Shown: piece by piece, positions 35,799-44,258 of the stretch | How positions within the stretch are numbered: the stretch's first letter is position 1 | Layout of the letters: the number at the start of each line of letters is the position of its first letter | Assembly: GCF_001665605.1 (NCBI RefSeq) | Contig: NZ_LZSV01000009.1 | Location: forward strand, 1 to 64,000 | Source of the DNA: Mycobacterium sp. 852014-50255_SCH5639931 | GTDB taxonomy: Bacteria > Actinomycetota > Actinomycetes > Mycobacteriales > Mycobacteriaceae | Length of the DNA: 64,000 bases | Direction: 5' to 3' | Translations under genes and position numbers: made by a program | The notes under the pieces: model-generated | The model's input: only the letters and a program-made list of their open reading frames with translations | What the model was told of the DNA's origin: nothing | Databases searched by the model: none

Positions 35799-36230
35799 AT
35801 GAACACCTCATCGTCTACAGAAGCCACGGATTCCGCGGAAGATCTTCCCCCCGGGACCACGCCCTACTACGCGCGGATGCACAAGTGGATCAAACGTGCC
35901 GTTGTGGTGTGCCTGATCGCCTTGGTCATCGAAGGTGCTTTCACGCTGCCGTTCATGGCGGTCTACTACGGTTACCCGACGTTGAGTCTCACCGAGATCT
36001 GCAGTGAGCTCCTCAAGGTCCGGTACTCCGACGACACCCTGGAGTGCAAAGTCCCGTACCCGATGTTCGGCCCCCCGGAGGGCGCGCAGCCCAAACACAC
36101 CGCGCAGGACGTGTGGGGCATACAGCCGGTACCGAAGTACAAACGCATCGGCTTCCGTGAACTCGTCCGAATCCACCAAGAGCGGGAAGCGCGCAAAGCG
36201 GCCCAAACACACACAGCCCCGCCGCCATGA
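35799..36230 (+). CDS. Membrane-anchored protein of unknown function
   Basis: 143 residues, 12 nt after the previous gene, with AAGGG before the ATG. One hydrophobic segment near residues 33-57 ([19 protein letters not shown]) is followed by a soluble part with two cysteines ([15 protein letters not shown]) that could form a disulfide outside, and a charged C-terminal helix rich in Arg and Glu. No family recognised. Fourth membrane protein of the set behind the P450, presumably part of the same assembly. Confidence 0.72.
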   Translation: MNTSSSTEATDSAEDLPPGTTPYYARMHKWIKRAVVVCLIALVIEGAFTLPFMAVYYGYPTLSLTEICSELLKVRYSDDTLECKVPYPMFGPPEGAQPKHTAQDVWGIQPVPKYKRIGFRELVRIHQEREARKAAQTHTAPPP

Positions 36231-36370
36231 GGCCGAGGGCTCCGAGAAGACGGCCCGTCGGGGGGGTGACCTCGGGAGATTGAGCGGCCGGAGTTCGCCG
36301 GTCGCCGACTGCAGGTACTCGGTCACCCCGGTCTGCAGAGTGCCTGTGCCGCAACGGAAAGGATCGACCT

Positions 36371-37189
36371 GTGACGCAACCGCGGGGGGGACGGGCTGCC
36401 GGTAAGCGGGTGTTGATCACCGGTGCCGCCCGGGGGCTGGGGCGGAGCCACGCCTTGCGGCTCGCGCAAGAGGGAGCCGACCTCATCCTCGTGGACATCT
36501 GCCGGTCGCTGCCACAGCTGGACTATGAGTTGGCGACCGAAGACGAACTCGCAGAAACGGTGGCTCTGGTGGCCGAGTACGGCGGTCGCTGTGTCAGCCG
36601 GGTCGTCGACGTCCGCGACGAGGCTGCATTGCAGCGAGCCGTCGACGACGGTGTCGACGAACTAGGCGGCCTCGAGGGTGCGGTGGCCAATGCCGGTGTC
36701 CTCACCGTTGCTTCGTGGGACAAGACGACAGCACAGCAGTGGCGCACCGTGGTGGACGTGAATCTCATCGGCACATGGAATACCTGCGCTGCCGCGATTC
36801 CGCACCTGATAGCTCGTGGCGGCGGCAGTCTAGTGAACATCAGCTCGGCCGGTGCGCTGAAAGGTTATCCGCTGCAGCTTCCCTATACGGCCGCCAAACA
36901 GGGTGTGGTCGGTCTGACTCAAGCACTGGCCAACGAGCTCGCCGCGCAGAGCATCAGGGTCAACTCCGTTCATCCCACCGGTGTCCCGACCGGCATGATT
37001 CCCACTGCGTTGGGTGATCTACTCGGGGGCGAGCGCGCGGATCTGGTTCCGAGCTTCATCAACGCTATGCCGACTCCGTGCATCGACACCGTCGACGTCA
37101 GCAACGCGGTGCTTTTCCTCATCTCCGATGAGTCGCGTTTCGTCACCGGCTTGCAGTTCAAGGTCGATGCGGGAGTCACGATCAAGTGA
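36371..37189 (+). CDS. Mycofactocin-type SDR dehydrogenase
   Basis: 272 residues from GTG 36371. Short-chain dehydrogenase: TGAARGLGRSHALRL cofactor loop, NAG at VANAGVL, catalytic Ser in NISSAGAL and Tyr-x-x-x-Lys in YTAAK. The insert LVDICRSLPQLDYELATEDELAETVALV after strand 2 (residues about 37-65) is the signature of mycofactocin-coupled SDRs, which hold NAD tightly and pass electrons to mycofactocin. Closes the P450/membrane-protein cluster and probably oxidises its alcohol product. Mycofactocin biosynthesis genes are not in the window. Confidence 0.9.
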   Translation: MTQPRGGRAAGKRVLITGAARGLGRSHALRLAQEGADLILVDICRSLPQLDYELATEDELAETVALVAEYGGRCVSRVVDVRDEAALQRAVDDGVDELGGLEGAVANAGVLTVASWDKTTAQQWRTVVDVNLIGTWNTCAAAIPHLIARGGGSLVNISSAGALKGYPLQLPYTAAKQGVVGLTQALANELAAQSIRVNSVHPTGVPTGMIPTALGDLLGGERADLVPSFINAMPTPCIDTVDVSNAVLFLISDESRFVTGLQFKVDAGVTIK

Positions 37190-37261
37190 CGGCGCAGCGG
37201 CCGGCCGGCTGTCGCTGATCAGACGCCGGCTACTCGGTTGCTGTGCCTCGTGCAAGGCCGG

Positions 37262-38071
37262 TCAACGCAGCCAATCACATTCGGTCAGCTCAGCCGAGAG
37301 CTCCCACAGCCGTCGCGCGGTGCGCGGATCCCTGGTCTTTTTGCGCGACCTGGTGACCCGTGGTTTGCCGAACTGCAGAAGCGTGGGTGCGAGATAGGTG
37401 CCTGGCGCGAGATCCTGCGTCGCGGCGATGACGCTGGACCGCGCTGCGGTATGTGCGCTCTGCGGAAAGTCCTTCAGCCACCACTGATTCGACGACCATC
37501 GCAGAAATCCCCGGTCGTAACGGACGATGTCGGTGTCGGCACCCCCGGGGTCGACGGCAACGGCGGGCATTCCGCGTCGTGCCATCTCGCTGGTGAACAG
37601 CATCACCGCGAGCTTGGACTCGCCGTACGCTGACCACTTCGAATAACGCCGGGTTTGCCAGTTCAGGTCCTCGAGGTGCAATCGGCTGAACATGTGACTC
37701 AGGCTGGTCACCGAGACCACCCGGGTGGTGATCCGGTTGCTGAGAAGACATGTCAGCGCGTAGTGCCCCAGGTAGTTGATGCCCATGTGCATCTCGAAGC
37801 CGTCGGCCGTTCGGCGCAGCGGCAGACCGAGGACTCCGGCGTTGTTCACCAAAACATCGACCTCGTCAACAGATTCGGCGAATTTGCGCACACTCGTCAG
37901 ATCCCCGAGGTCAAGTCGAGCAACCGCAACGTCGCCGCCGATAGCGGCTGCTACCCGCTCAGACTTCTCCATGTCGCGGGCAGCGATCACGATCTGGTGC
38001 CCTTGGGCGGCAAGCGCGGTCGCTGTCTCTTTTCCCAACCCACTGTTGCCGCCGGTAACGATTATCCGCAC
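37262..38071 (-). CDS. SDR oxidoreductase (retinol-dehydrogenase-like)
   Basis: 269 residues, start at 38071. TGGNSGLGKETATAL binds the cofactor, with Arg 32 or 33 in IAARDM suggesting NADP. VLVNNAGVLGLP, VSVTSLSHMF and the Tyr-x-x-x-Lys YGESKLAVML are present. MGINYLGHYALTCLL is typical of the retinol-dehydrogenase-like group. Last gene of a minus-strand operon that begins at 46413 and includes BVMO, P450 and beta-oxidation genes. Likely interconverts the alcohol and ketone that the BVMO needs. Confidence 0.87.
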   Translation of the reverse strand: MRIIVTGGNSGLGKETATALAAQGHQIVIAARDMEKSERVAAAIGGDVAVARLDLGDLTSVRKFAESVDEVDVLVNNAGVLGLPLRRTADGFEMHMGINYLGHYALTCLLSNRITTRVVSVTSLSHMFSRLHLEDLNWQTRRYSKWSAYGESKLAVMLFTSEMARRGMPAVAVDPGGADTDIVRYDRGFLRWSSNQWWLKDFPQSAHTAARSSVIAATQDLAPGTYLAPTLLQFGKPRVTRSRKKTRDPRTARRLWELSAELTECDWLR

Positions 38072-38153
38072 AATCCGGGGATCCTCATGCGATCAATCGA
38101 CCTTATTGTGGCGTGGTCTGCGCCACGTCACCGTGATGCGGCGAGCCCTGCGT

Positions 38154-40007
38154 TCACGGTGTCGTGATCGTGACACCTGAGAGGTCCCCGGCGTCGCGCC
38201 AATCCTGGAGAAGCTTCTCGAACGCGTAATAGCCCAGGCCGTACAACTCACCGGTATAGGAGCGTGGCCGTAGTTCACCCGTCCCATCGGCGATCTCCTG
38301 ACCGTCATTGTTGAAATAGCCCGGTGTGCATTCGCGTATGAAGTCGGTGGTGTCGACAGCGACACTGCGGACATGGTCCACGTATGCGTCCTGAGCGTCC
38401 GATGTGGCCTCGACCGTCGCGGCATTGCGCTGCGATGCCTGCTCGATGATCCAGGCGATGTGGCGGGCCTGATTGTTGAACGTCTCCGTCGTCGAGGCAT
38501 TGAAACCGCCCTGGAAGAAGCCCATGTAGAACGAGTTCGGGAATCCGTGTGTCATCACGCCGTGCAGCGTCCGAAACTCGTGCGCCCAGTTGTCGTAGAG
38601 CGATCGGCCGCCGCGCCCGGAGATCTTGTCAATTCCCCACCTCCGCTGTAGGTCGCTCGTCACTTCGAATCCGCTGGCGAAGATCATGCAGTCGATCTCG
38701 TATTCGGTGTTCTCGTGAATGAAGCCGCGCCTGGTTATGCGCTCGACACCTTGTGTGGGTGAGACGTCGAGAAGCGTGACGTTAGACCTGTTGAACGTGG
38801 GGTAGTAATCGTCGCTTGACGCCGGCCGCTTGCACATGTGGCGGTACCACGGCTTCAGGATCGCCGCTGTCTTGGGATCTTTCACCGTTTCGTCGACGCG
38901 CGCCCGCAGTCGCTCCATCACGCGATAGTCCATGACTTCACGTACCGCGAGGAACTCCTCCGGTGATTGCGGCCATCCGGTCTGCTCGAACTGCGCTGAG
39001 AGATTGCGGTTGATCTCGGTCCATATGTCGCAGATCCGGTCTGGCTCACCAGGCAACAGACCGTCGAGCGCAGCCCGGTGGAAATTCATTTGGCGTTCCC
39101 GTTGCCAGCCGGGTTGCAGGCCGGCGATCCAGTCCGGATCAGTCGGGGTGTTGTGACGCTCGTCGACAGTGGAAGCGGTGCGCTGGAGGACGAACAGCTG
39201 TTGTGCGTATCGCCCCAGAAACGGAATCGCTTGGATTGCCGAGGCGCCGGTACCGACGATTGCCACCCGCTTGTCGCCCAGCTTGTCTAGAACCGGCTTT
39301 TCTTGACTGCCGCCGGTGTAGCCGTAATCCCAACGGGCGGTGTGAAACATCTGGCCCTCGAAGTCGTCGAGACCCGGCACACGCGGCACCTTGGGCGTGT
39401 TGATCGGCCCCATGGCAACGATCACGAACCGGGCCCGTAGGTCGTCACCCCGATCGGTTCCGATGCGCCATCGGCAGATGGACTCATCCCAGCTCAACGC
39501 AGTGACGCAGGTATGGAACAAGGCACCGTCGTACAGATCGAAACGTTTGGCGACACTCTGGCAATACGTTCTGATCTCGAGGCCTTCGGCGAATTTCTTC
39601 GACGGGACGAAATCCATCTCTTCCAGCAGCGGAAGATAGCAGTAGGAGTCGTTGTCACACGACAGGCCGGGATAGCGGTTCCAGTACCAGACCCCGCCGA
39701 AATCACCAGCCTGTTCGATGATCCGACAGTCTTCGACGCCCGCCTTGCGCAGATGGTAGCCGGCCAAGACACCGGCCCAACCACCGCCGAGGATTGCCAC
39801 ATCCATCTCGTCGTTGAGCGCCGGGCGTGACACCCGCGGCAGGTGTGGATCGCTGTAGTCGAGTCCGGCGCTCGTTTCCGATGCCGGGGCATACTGGGCC
39901 TGCCCTTCGGGCCGGAGCCGGCGGTCGCGCTCCCACCGGTACCGCTGGCGGAGGGTGGGGATGTCCACATCTTCTGGGTCGGGCAGAGTTGTCGGTTCAC
40001 ACGTCAT
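38154..40007 (-). CDS. Baeyer-Villiger flavin monooxygenase
   Basis: 617 residues from ATG 40007, which overlaps the P450 stop (ATGA); frames reaching 40265 are P450 antisense-frame noise. FAD motif ILGGGWAGVLAGYHL at 72-86, and the Baeyer-Villiger fingerprint F-x-G-x-x-x-H-x-x-x-W as FEGQMFHTARW, then the NADPH motif VAIVGTGASAIQ. NDSYCYLPLLEEMDF and GFFQGGFNASTT fit the phenylacetone/steroid-monooxygenase group. Converts a cyclic ketone to a lactone with NADPH and O2. Its N-terminal extension of ~65 residues is long for the family. Confidence 0.9.
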   Translation of the reverse strand: MTCEPTTLPDPEDVDIPTLRQRYRWERDRRLRPEGQAQYAPASETSAGLDYSDPHLPRVSRPALNDEMDVAILGGGWAGVLAGYHLRKAGVEDCRIIEQAGDFGGVWYWNRYPGLSCDNDSYCYLPLLEEMDFVPSKKFAEGLEIRTYCQSVAKRFDLYDGALFHTCVTALSWDESICRWRIGTDRGDDLRARFVIVAMGPINTPKVPRVPGLDDFEGQMFHTARWDYGYTGGSQEKPVLDKLGDKRVAIVGTGASAIQAIPFLGRYAQQLFVLQRTASTVDERHNTPTDPDWIAGLQPGWQRERQMNFHRAALDGLLPGEPDRICDIWTEINRNLSAQFEQTGWPQSPEEFLAVREVMDYRVMERLRARVDETVKDPKTAAILKPWYRHMCKRPASSDDYYPTFNRSNVTLLDVSPTQGVERITRRGFIHENTEYEIDCMIFASGFEVTSDLQRRWGIDKISGRGGRSLYDNWAHEFRTLHGVMTHGFPNSFYMGFFQGGFNASTTETFNNQARHIAWIIEQASQRNAATVEATSDAQDAYVDHVRSVAVDTTDFIRECTPGYFNNDGQEIADGTGELRPRSYTGELYGLGYYAFEKLLQDWRDAGDLSGVTITTP

Positions 40008-41326
40008 CGGCGTGGCTCCTCTGTCGGTCGGACGATGAACACCAAGGGGAGGCTTTCCATCGCCAGCAGCGCGGCGTTGGGAAGGTATCTGATGTCCTCG
40101 ACCGGCACGGCCAGGCGTAGGTCGGGGAGTCTCAGCGCGGTCTGTCGCGCCGCGACCAGCAGCTGCATTCGTGCCAATGCGATTCCCAGACACAAATGAG
40201 TGCCGGCCCCGAAGGTCATGCTTTTCCTGAGGTTGATGCGGCTGGTGTCGAATTGCCGCGGGCATTGGAAGACGGATTCGTCGTCGTTGGCCGAGGCGAA
40301 CAAGATGAGCAGATGTGCGCCCTGCGGTAACTCGACGTCACCGAGGTGCACTGGGGCCGTGGTGACCCGCGACAGGGCACGTACCGGAGGTTCGAGTCGC
40401 AACAGCTCCTCGATGAGTTTGCTCATCCGCGCGTCGTCGTGGCCGGCCGCGTAGAACTGCTCGCCGATCTCCGCGTTGGTCGCGACCTGGAAGAGGATGT
40501 TGGTGAAGGCTGTCGACATCGAGTCGTGGGTGTTGATCAGCAATGCGCGCGCAGTGGCGACCAGCTCTTCAAAACTCAACGGTTCCTCGTCGGAAGCGGG
40601 TGCCGTGATGATGTCGGAGAGCATGTCATCTTCCGGCTCGTCGATGCGCCGGCGAACCAGATCGATGAGATAGCGCTGCATCTCGGCAAGGTCATGCGCC
40701 GCGGCGATCATGTCTTCTCGAGTGTTCTGCAGACTGAATTGGGACAAATAGGCACTGCCCCAACGCTTGATGGTGGCCATGTCGAGGTCATCGACCTGCA
40801 GTTGCTGCTGGCTGAAAGCGATCGCCATAGGCAGCGCGAGATCGTGCAACCCGTCGACGCGTCCACGGTCGACGAAGCCGTCGATCAAGCCGTTGACGAG
40901 AGCCTCGAATTGCGGTTGAAGGGAATTCATCCGCTTCCTGCTGAACGCCTGTGACAACAGCCGGCGCACCCGGGTGTGCTTGGGCGGATCAATGTTGGCG
41001 ACGTCGGGAAAGAACCCACCGCCCTCGCGCTCTAATACTTCTTTGATCGCGTCGAGGTGGCCGCTCGCCATGTGCTTGTAGTAGCCGAGCTCCTGGGAGA
41101 ACACCACAGGGTCGCGAAGTACCGTCATCAGGTCTTCGTGACGCGACACCAGATACATGCCTAGGTCTTCTTCGAAGTGGACCGGGTCACTGTTGCGCAG
41201 CGCGCGATAGTAGTCGAACGGCTTCTCCTGCACGGCAGGGTCGATGAAGGACACCTTCTCTAGAAGGTCCGAATATCCGCCGCCGGCGGGGCAATTCGTT
41301 GCGCCTTCGGAATGTTCAGTCGTCAC
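40004..41326 (-). CDS. Cytochrome P450 with altered I-helix
   Basis: 440 residues. Heme loop FGAGTHLCLGIALAR with Cys 379, ExxR in EELLRLE, C-helix IDPPKHTRVRRLLSQAFSR. In the I-helix the usual A-G-x-(D/E)-T-T is replaced by INTHDSMST, so the acid is Asp and the alcohol Ser, and the Gly is lost. That can change oxygen activation or substrate shape but does not prove inactivity. Coupled to the BVMO gene by ATGA and 18 nt from the synthetase gene. Substrate unknown, presumably the ring system later opened by the BVMO. Confidence 0.9.
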   Translation of the reverse strand: MTTEHSEGATNCPAGGGYSDLLEKVSFIDPAVQEKPFDYYRALRNSDPVHFEEDLGMYLVSRHEDLMTVLRDPVVFSQELGYYKHMASGHLDAIKEVLEREGGGFFPDVANIDPPKHTRVRRLLSQAFSRKRMNSLQPQFEALVNGLIDGFVDRGRVDGLHDLALPMAIAFSQQQLQVDDLDMATIKRWGSAYLSQFSLQNTREDMIAAAHDLAEMQRYLIDLVRRRIDEPEDDMLSDIITAPASDEEPLSFEELVATARALLINTHDSMSTAFTNILFQVATNAEIGEQFYAAGHDDARMSKLIEELLRLEPPVRALSRVTTAPVHLGDVELPQGAHLLILFASANDDESVFQCPRQFDTSRINLRKSMTFGAGTHLCLGIALARMQLLVAARQTALRLPDLRLAVPVEDIRYLPNAALLAMESLPLVFIVRPTEEPRR

Positions 41327-41344
41327 GGGTGTGCCTTCTTTCGA

Positions 41345-42970
41345 TCACTTGTTGGCAGCTGCGCTCGCCGACATGCGAGCCGTCTGGTTCTGGCTGTCCC
41401 AGGTGTGCGGGCCGATTCCGCGTTGCCGCAGATCGGCCTTGATCACGCGCAACGTCGCTTGGGTCTTGGGCAATTCGTCGATGAACTCGATGTAGCGAGG
41501 CACCATGAAACGCGTCATCCGGCTCGCGAGGTCCGCTGCCAGCTCGGGCGCGGTGATCGACGCACCCGGACGGCGCACCGCAAATAGAAGAACCTCGTCT
41601 TCCACCGAGCCCGCCGGGACGGCGACCGCGGCGCACTCGACGATCTCCGGATTCTGCAGCACGTCTGCTTCGACTTCGAACGACGAGATGTTCTCTCCTC
41701 GTCGCCGGATGACGTCCTTGAGCCGATCAACGAACGTGTACTCGCCGTCGGCGTTACGGACGAGCGCATCTCCGGTGTGGAACCAGCCGTTGCGCCACGC
41801 TGACACGGTTGCGCTGTCGTTGTTCAGGTATCCGGCGTTCATCACCCATGGCTCTCGCGCCCTGATCGCGCATTCTCCGGGGGTACCGTCGGGGACCTCG
41901 TAATCGTCGGCGTCCACCAGCCGGACTTCGAAGCCCGGGTAGCCCTGCCGGAGCCGGCCCACGGTGTGCTCGTTGGCGGGGTTCCACCCCGAACGAATCG
42001 CCACGCCCCCTTCGGTGCTGTTGTACACGGTGCAGATGCGCACGCCGAATCTCTCGCTGAACTGTCGATAACTGTTGCCCAGCGGAGCCATGAACAAGTT
42101 GGTCAACGTGGTCGCGCCGCCCGGGCTGTTGGGATCGCGCAGCAACACGTCGGCCATCGAACCGACGAGCATGCCTGTGGTGACACCGAATCCGCGTATG
42201 TCGCTCCAGAAACTGCTGAGGGCGAATCGTGGTCGGATGACGACCTGGCCACCGACCATAGCCGCGTTGTAGGGGATGGATTTGGAGCCGAAATGGGCGT
42301 GTGACGTCGTGCAGTAGAAGACGTCGTCTGACGTGAGGTCTTCGAGCGGGAAGGTCCCGGAATTGATCGAGTGGAGCTGACCCCAGGGCAGACGTACGGC
42401 CTTGGAGGGCCCGGTGGTCCCCGACGTGTAGGTGATACAGGCAATGTCATGGAACCGGGGCTCACTCATCACCCCGCGCGCCTCGGCGACGTCGGTATCG
42501 ATATCGCTCGGCCGGGTCGGGGCGGGCAGCGCGGTCACCGGGATGGACGCCTCGTCATGGTCGCCGATGACGAGAACCCTTTTTACATTCTGTAATTCAG
42601 CTGCGACGGAGTCGAGTACGCTGAGGTGGCGCGCGGCGACAACGAGCAGCGTTGGTGCGCAGTTGTTGATGGCGTAGGCGAGCATACGGCCACGAAATTC
42701 CGGGTTGGTGGCCGCGTCGACCGCGCCGATGCTCGCCAGGCCCAGCCACACGGCCACCGAGTCCAGGCCGGCGTCGAGGACGGTGACCACGACATCCCCG
42801 CGGCTGACCCCCAGTGCGAGGAAGCGCGCCGACCACAGGGTCATCGACTCCTGCAGTTCGGCCCACGTTGCCGCCTTGCCGTCGACCGTTCGGATGAAAT
42901 GCCGACGCGGATCCGTCACGGCCATCCGATTGACGATGGCCGGCAACGTTTCCTGTGTCGGCAAGGTCAC
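41345..42970 (-). CDS. AMP-forming acyl-CoA synthetase
   Basis: 541 residues from GTG 42970, overlapping the NTF2-like gene's stop (GTGA). ANL superfamily: ATP loop TYTSGTTGPSKAV, VYNSTEGG, and GDALVRNADGEYTFVDRLKDVIRRRGENIS near the domain hinge. The C-terminal segment reads LPKTQATLRVIKADLR, so the canonical Gly-Lys of the adenylation motif is Leu-Arg, as in several CaiC-like relatives. It should activate a carboxylic acid as AMP ester then CoA thioester. The acid could be the product of BVMO ring opening. Confidence 0.88.
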   Translation of the reverse strand: MTLPTQETLPAIVNRMAVTDPRRHFIRTVDGKAATWAELQESMTLWSARFLALGVSRGDVVVTVLDAGLDSVAVWLGLASIGAVDAATNPEFRGRMLAYAINNCAPTLLVVAARHLSVLDSVAAELQNVKRVLVIGDHDEASIPVTALPAPTRPSDIDTDVAEARGVMSEPRFHDIACITYTSGTTGPSKAVRLPWGQLHSINSGTFPLEDLTSDDVFYCTTSHAHFGSKSIPYNAAMVGGQVVIRPRFALSSFWSDIRGFGVTTGMLVGSMADVLLRDPNSPGGATTLTNLFMAPLGNSYRQFSERFGVRICTVYNSTEGGVAIRSGWNPANEHTVGRLRQGYPGFEVRLVDADDYEVPDGTPGECAIRAREPWVMNAGYLNNDSATVSAWRNGWFHTGDALVRNADGEYTFVDRLKDVIRRRGENISSFEVEADVLQNPEIVECAAVAVPAGSVEDEVLLFAVRRPGASITAPELAADLASRMTRFMVPRYIEFIDELPKTQATLRVIKADLRQRGIGPHTWDSQNQTARMSASAAANK

Positions 42971-43335
42971 GCGTACTTCCAAAAGGCCCGCATCATCGAG
43001 ATCTTGCCGGCGTCGTTGAAAGTGAAGTGGTCGATCAGCGGACCCACGTGCTGCAAGGCGCCGTTGCGGGTGACAACACCCTGCAAGATGGCGATCGCCT
43101 CGTTGCCGCAGATGACGACGTCACGCTCGAGCCACAACTTCATCGGAGACAAGTCAGATACCATGCCCCAGAATGTGGTTCGTAAGCTCTCGATTCCGCT
43201 GTAGGTGTCGACTCCGACCGGGTCTTCGAGAACGGTGTCATCGGCCCACAACGCCAGCCAGCCCTCTTTGTCGTGATTGCTCAGCGTTTCACAGTGGCTG
43301 GTGATTGCTGCCCCAATCGCTTCAGCATCGGGCAT
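42967..43335 (-). CDS. NTF2/SnoaL-like (ketosteroid-isomerase-like) protein
   Basis: 122 residues. N-terminal helix AIGAAITSHCETLSNHDKEGWLALWADDTVLEDPVG (residues about 6-40) then curved sheet strands ending ISMMRAFWKYA, the cone fold of nuclear transport factor 2. In ketosteroid isomerases this fold carries an Asp and Tyr in the cavity; here D40-like and Y44-like residues occur in EDPVGVDTY, which is suggestive only. GTGA-coupled to the synthetase. May isomerise or hydrate a pathway intermediate. Confidence 0.75.
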   Translation of the reverse strand: MPDAEAIGAAITSHCETLSNHDKEGWLALWADDTVLEDPVGVDTYSGIESLRTTFWGMVSDLSPMKLWLERDVVICGNEAIAILQGVVTRNGALQHVGPLIDHFTFNDAGKISMMRAFWKYA

Positions 43336-43377
43336 GGGTATTCCCTCTCTCGAGATTCATTCAGTGTCGGGACATGG

Positions 43378-44232
43378 TCAGACTTTGCTCACTTCGTCGC
43401 TCCAGCCCGAGTCGCGCTCCTGCACAGCAGCTTTGACGCCCTTTTCGTGGATGATGCGAAGGTGGTGCTCTTTGGCGACGGCTGCTTCTGCGTCGGGTAC
43501 GTAGGGGTCTCGGCCCACGTCGACCATCGCCGACAGCCCGGCCGCCTCGTAGAGGCGGTGTGTACCGCGCTTGTTGGCCACGAGGTCGCCGGTTTCCATT
43601 CGCGCGATCTGCTCGGCGAAGCGCATCGCGACGGCTTCCTCCTCGCCCAGCGGGACCACCCGGTTCACGTAGAACAGTTGGCGCGCGGTCTGCGCGTCCA
43701 GCCATCCCCCCGTCATCCACAACTGCTTCATCACCCGGATGGGGAAGTGGAACGGCATCAGTGCATAGGGGCCGTACGGAGCGCCGACCCCCACCCGAGA
43801 CTCTTCCCAACTGAAGCGCGAGTTTTCGGCGGCGATGACCACGTCCGCGGCGAGCAGGAATGTGTTCGCGTGGGGCCCGACAAAGCCCTTGGTGGCCACG
43901 ACGAGGCCCTTGGTGAACCGCCACGGAGGTAGCAAGTCGCCGGTGTGGACCCAGTACTTGTCCTCGATCGTCGCGGGTTCCTGTCCGCCAACGGTTTCGC
44001 TGGCGACTTGTTGGATGTCGTGTCCCGACGAGAAATTAGGTCCTTCTGCGGACAACAACACGCATTTGACCGCGTCGATACGGTTACAGTCGGCGAGAAC
44101 GAAGTAGAACTCCTTCTCCATTCCACTGTTGATGGCGTTCATCTTCGTAGGCCGGTTCAGACGTACCGTGACGATGCTGCCGTGCCGCCGTACAACCAGG
44201 AACTCCATTCGTGGCCAATCGGTTTCAGACAC
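43378..44232 (-). CDS. Enoyl-CoA hydratase/isomerase family protein
   Basis: About 284 residues from GTG 44232, preferred because GGAGGG lies six bases upstream (an ATG at 44238 directly abuts that site). Crotonase fold: VRLNRPTKMNAINSGMEKEF, oxyanion-hole segment FSSGHDIQQV, and FVGPHANTFLLAADVVIAAENSRFSWEESRVGVGAPYG (residues about 125-160). The normal catalytic Glu positions differ (SRVGVGAPYG), so hydratase, isomerase or C-C hydrolase activity are all possible. Between NTF2-like and acyl-CoA dehydrogenase genes in the same operon. Confidence 0.85.
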   Translation of the reverse strand: MSETDWPRMEFLVVRRHGSIVTVRLNRPTKMNAINSGMEKEFYFVLADCNRIDAVKCVLLSAEGPNFSSGHDIQQVASETVGGQEPATIEDKYWVHTGDLLPPWRFTKGLVVATKGFVGPHANTFLLAADVVIAAENSRFSWEESRVGVGAPYGPYALMPFHFPIRVMKQLWMTGGWLDAQTARQLFYVNRVVPLGEEEAVAMRFAEQIARMETGDLVANKRGTHRLYEAAGLSAMVDVGRDPYVPDAEAAVAKEHHLRIIHEKGVKAAVQERDSGWSDEVSKV

Positions 44233-44258
44233 CGTCATCCCTCCGTCCCGCAACGTGT

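Noticed and set aside
40008..40265. N-terminal extension of the BVMO frame
   Set aside because: Lies inside the P450 gene in another frame; the ATGA overlap at 40004-40007 marks the true start.
41345..42970. Loss of the adenylation lysine as a sign of an inactive synthetase
   Set aside because: Several CaiC-like ligases also lack the Gly-Lys at this place, so the change is probably a family trait.
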